From an uncultured Sutterella sp. (GTDB taxonomy: Bacteria > Pseudomonadota > Gammaproteobacteria > Burkholderiales > Burkholderiaceae_F): 64,000 nucleotides of DNA. The notes below the pieces were generated by a model. The model worked only from the letters and a program-made list of their open reading frames with translations, was not told the origin of the DNA and did no database searches. The first letter of the stretch is position 1. The number at the start of each line of letters is the position of its first letter. Positions 62,469 to 64,000 of the stretch are shown here, piece by piece. The DNA is taken from NCBI GenBank assembly GCA_900545335.1, contig UQYP01000008.1, forward strand, positions 46,974-110,973, in the 5' to 3' direction. The translations under genes were made by a program, and so were the position numbers.

Positions 62469-63587
62469 TCAGTCATTTAGGTCTTTGTAGGTCATTAGGT
62501 TCAGTCTTATATAGTTCCTTAAGCGACTAAATGACCAAGAGTATTTAGAACGTCTTTTCAGCACTTCCAAAAGTAAGGTCACCACCAAAGCTGTCCAAAT
62601 CTGCACCATCACGGCATTGAGCGTTGTTCCAACAAAAGTTTTGATTTTCAGGTTCTGTTTGAGCTTCTTGAAAAATAATTCAATTTGCCATCTGTCCTTA
62701 TAAACAGCCGCTATTTCTTCAGCCTTGAGCTTGAAATCATTGGTCAGATACTCAAACCATCTTCCGCTTTCTTTGTCTTTCCACTGTACCAGTCGATATT
62801 TGGGTACCACTTTTAAACGTCCCTTTTCATACGCGGTTTCATCCGATTGAAGGGTAATTTCGTAGCAACCCCAATTTTCATTTTTATCGACCAGAATTCG
62901 TTTTACTCGTTTGAGTTTTATGTTTTCTTTAATTCGGGTGACAAAGGTGATGTGGCGTTTGCTTAACTGTCTGTACCAACGAAAGTCGTAATAGCCACGA
63001 TCAATGGCCAAAATGCAGTTTTGGGGTATGTCTACCAGAGTTCGAGCCGCTTTAATATCTGAAACAGCCGCTTCTGAGACGGCAATAAACTCCGGCATCA
63101 ACGTATCGTTATCCAACAGTGTGTGAAGTTTGATGCCGCCTTTGCGTGTTCTGAAGCGAGCCCAATCGAACAGCTTTAAACAAAGACCTATCGTTGTGGA
63201 ATCCAGGCTGAAGATCTTTTTATCCGTACAAATTGGTTTGACTCTTGCCCCGGTTAACTCACTTCTAAAGTGCTCCAGCAGACCGTAGTAGAAGTCCTCG
63301 TAAACGTGGTAATCACGGTGTTGGTTGACATAGGAAAGGCTTGAACGTCCGATAGCATTTGCACCGAGGTGATTGAGCTTGCCTAAACTTGAATACAATC
63401 CATCGGCTATTTCTCTGAGAGACTCTGCTCCGCTGAGCTGACAAAACATCATTGCGATGAGCTGGTCCCTTGTGCTGATACCCTTAGAGCCTTTGTCTGT
63501 TTGATACTTTTGAACGAGCTTAAAAAATAAAGATTGGGGCAAAAGCTGGACAATTTGCGCAAACATCGATACTGTTGCTCTACGCAT
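62469..63587 (-). CDS. IS4-family transposase (DDE, with DUF4372-type N-terminus)
   Basis: A 372-residue transposase. The N-terminal region, about residues 1-75 (TRDQLIAMMFCQLSGAESLREIADGL), is the DUF4372 type common in IS4 enzymes. The DDE residues are probably Asp in IFSLDSTTIGL near residue 150, Asp in LAIDRGYYDF near residue 197 and Glu in YKDRWQIELFFKKLKQNL near residue 305, the YREK-like motif. The frame is intact, so the element may be active. The start codon and its ribosome-binding site lie inside a hairpin (63585-63643). Confidence 0.93.
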   Translation of the reverse strand: MRRATVSMFAQIVQLLPQSLFFKLVQKYQTDKGSKGISTRDQLIAMMFCQLSGAESLREIADGLYSSLGKLNHLGANAIGRSSLSYVNQHRDYHVYEDFYYGLLEHFRSELTGARVKPICTDKKIFSLDSTTIGLCLKLFDWARFRTRKGGIKLHTLLDNDTLMPEFIAVSEAAVSDIKAARTLVDIPQNCILAIDRGYYDFRWYRQLSKRHITFVTRIKENIKLKRVKRILVDKNENWGCYEITLQSDETAYEKGRLKVVPKYRLVQWKDKESGRWFEYLTNDFKLKAEEIAAVYKDRWQIELFFKKLKQNLKIKTFVGTTLNAVMVQIWTALVVTLLLEVLKRRSKYSWSFSRLRNYIRLNLMTYKDLND

Positions 63588-63643
63588 ATCGGATTTCCTT
63601 TTGTTTTTGAGTGGTATCTAAAACTTTAAAGGATTCCGATATG
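63585..63643 (-). promoter_or_regulatory. Hairpin that would mask the transposase start
   Basis: CATATCGGATTTCCTTT at 63585-63601 is nearly the reverse complement of AAAGGATTCCGATATG at 63628-63643 (one unpaired base). The loop is 26 bases. In the transposase mRNA the second arm contains AAAGGA and the ATG. A transcript entering from outside the IS would fold and block translation, a known protective device of insertion sequences. Confidence 0.65.
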
Positions 63644-63773
63644 CTTTTTTATTGCCTTCGATTATTGTCAGTCTGAAAATTTATTTTGGACAGTACTGAT
63701 AGATCAATGAGAAAGTTTAAATTAGTTGTGCTGATTATTGAATATTGAGATCTAATTATGATACTATTCAAAT

Positions 63774-64000
63774 ATGTCATTCGTATCATATCAATTCAGG
63801 ATCTATCCAAGTGCTTCTCAGTGTCAATCTCTGATTGATCACTTCGGCTGTACCCGTTGGGTTTTCAATCGTTATCTCTCCGAGGCTGATGATTGTTACA
63901 AACGAACCGGAAAATCCATGCGGTGCAATGACTTCATTGTCCGTCTGGTTAATCTCAAAAAACAATACCCGTGGCTCAAAGAGGTTAATTCACAGTCGCT
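63774..64000 (+). CDS. TnpB-like IS200/IS605-family protein (3' end outside window)
   Basis: The frame opens at ATG 63774 and is still open at the window end (75 codons). The visible sequence begins MSFVSYQFRIYPSASQCQSL and continues through HFGCTRWVFNRYLSEADDCYK and IVRLVNLKKQYPWLKEVNSQS. This matches the N-terminal helix-turn-helix domain of TnpB, the RNA-guided nuclease of IS200/IS605 elements and ancestor of Cas12. No tnpA is seen upstream; the IS4-type element is there instead. The RuvC catalytic residues lie beyond the window, so intactness is unknown. Confidence 0.85.
   Translation, partial: MSFVSYQFRIYPSASQCQSLIDHFGCTRWVFNRYLSEADDCYKRTGKSMRCNDFIVRLVNLKKQYPWLKEVNSQS

Larger units (their letters stand above)
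62310..63693 (-). mobile_element. IS4-family insertion sequence
   Basis: The transposase gene is enclosed by inverted ends. CTGTCCAAAATAA starts at 62310 on the plus strand and its reverse complement TTATTTTGGACAG ends at 63693, 13 identical bases. The total of about 1.38 kb suits an IS4-type element. No target duplication is seen next to these ends (left flank ends CACTC, right flank starts TACTG). The exact ends are therefore provisional; the second tip at 62363 is an alternative left end. Confidence 0.65.

Overview
The window reads as chromosomal DNA of a Gram-negative betaproteobacterium of the order Burkholderiales. The best fit is Sutterellaceae (Sutterella/Parasutterella-like gut bacteria), although that assignment is inference. 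It rests on the gene order fimV-truA-accD-folC-SPOR-cvpA-purF, an LPS core cluster, a type V autotransporter and an RND efflux pump. Housekeeping genes are moderately GC-rich. Several accessory segments (3.0-4.4 kb, 20.6-22.8 kb, parts of 58-62 kb) are visibly AT-richer.

Layout. 1-2868: 3' part of an AcrB-type RND pump. 2979-4392: a DUF4143 AAA ATPase behind a 23-bp tandem array. 4440-12697: a tightly coupled six-gene operon on the minus strand. In transcription order it encodes a CTP-dependent nucleotidyltransferase, a PhnS/AfuA-type binding protein, an ABC ATPase, a fused permease, a CDP-glycerol glycerophosphotransferase-family enzyme and a YidC-domain/sulfatase-domain fusion. This looks like uptake, CTP activation and transfer of a phosphorylated or phosphonate building block onto an envelope polymer. 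13.0-18.4 kb: pyruvyltransferase, nadX, an LPS-kinase-like protein, an acyltransferase and exonuclease III. 18.4-20.4 kb: oligopeptidase A. 20.6-22.8 kb: two AT-rich glycosyltransferase genes. 22.8-26.3 kb: dnaE. 26.3-34.0 kb: LPS core/O-antigen genes (waaG, waaP, waaL, GT2/GT4/GT9) with two YrbL-like kinase-fold proteins.

34-44.3 kb: mostly housekeeping (SIMPL protein, psd, pssA, FAH-family enzyme, rhodanese, rpsT, rtcB, murJ, fimV, truA). 44.3-46.3 kb: an insertion between truA and accD, where many relatives keep trpF/trpB/trpA. It holds an orphan antitoxin and a second DUF4143 ATPase, again preceded by a 23-bp-period tandem array. 46.3-51.7 kb: accD-folC-SPOR-cvpA-purF. 51.8-52.1 kb: an orphan DUF1778-type antitoxin. 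52.2-54.6 kb: a polar amino-acid ABC importer. 55.1-58.3 kb: sugar-phosphate transferase, histone-deacetylase-family protein and UMF1-type MFS transporter.

58.3-62.2 kb: a large autotransporter whose signal-peptide region carries an eight-G tract that puts it out of frame, consistent with a phase-variable surface protein in the OFF state. An IS4-family element lies just upstream of it, and the 5' part of a TnpB gene runs off the window end. The most noteworthy signals are the poly-G switch, the two DUF4143 loci with matching 23-bp arrays, and the six-gene envelope-modification operon with its YidC-sulfatase fusion. No tRNA, rRNA or CRISPR array was seen.
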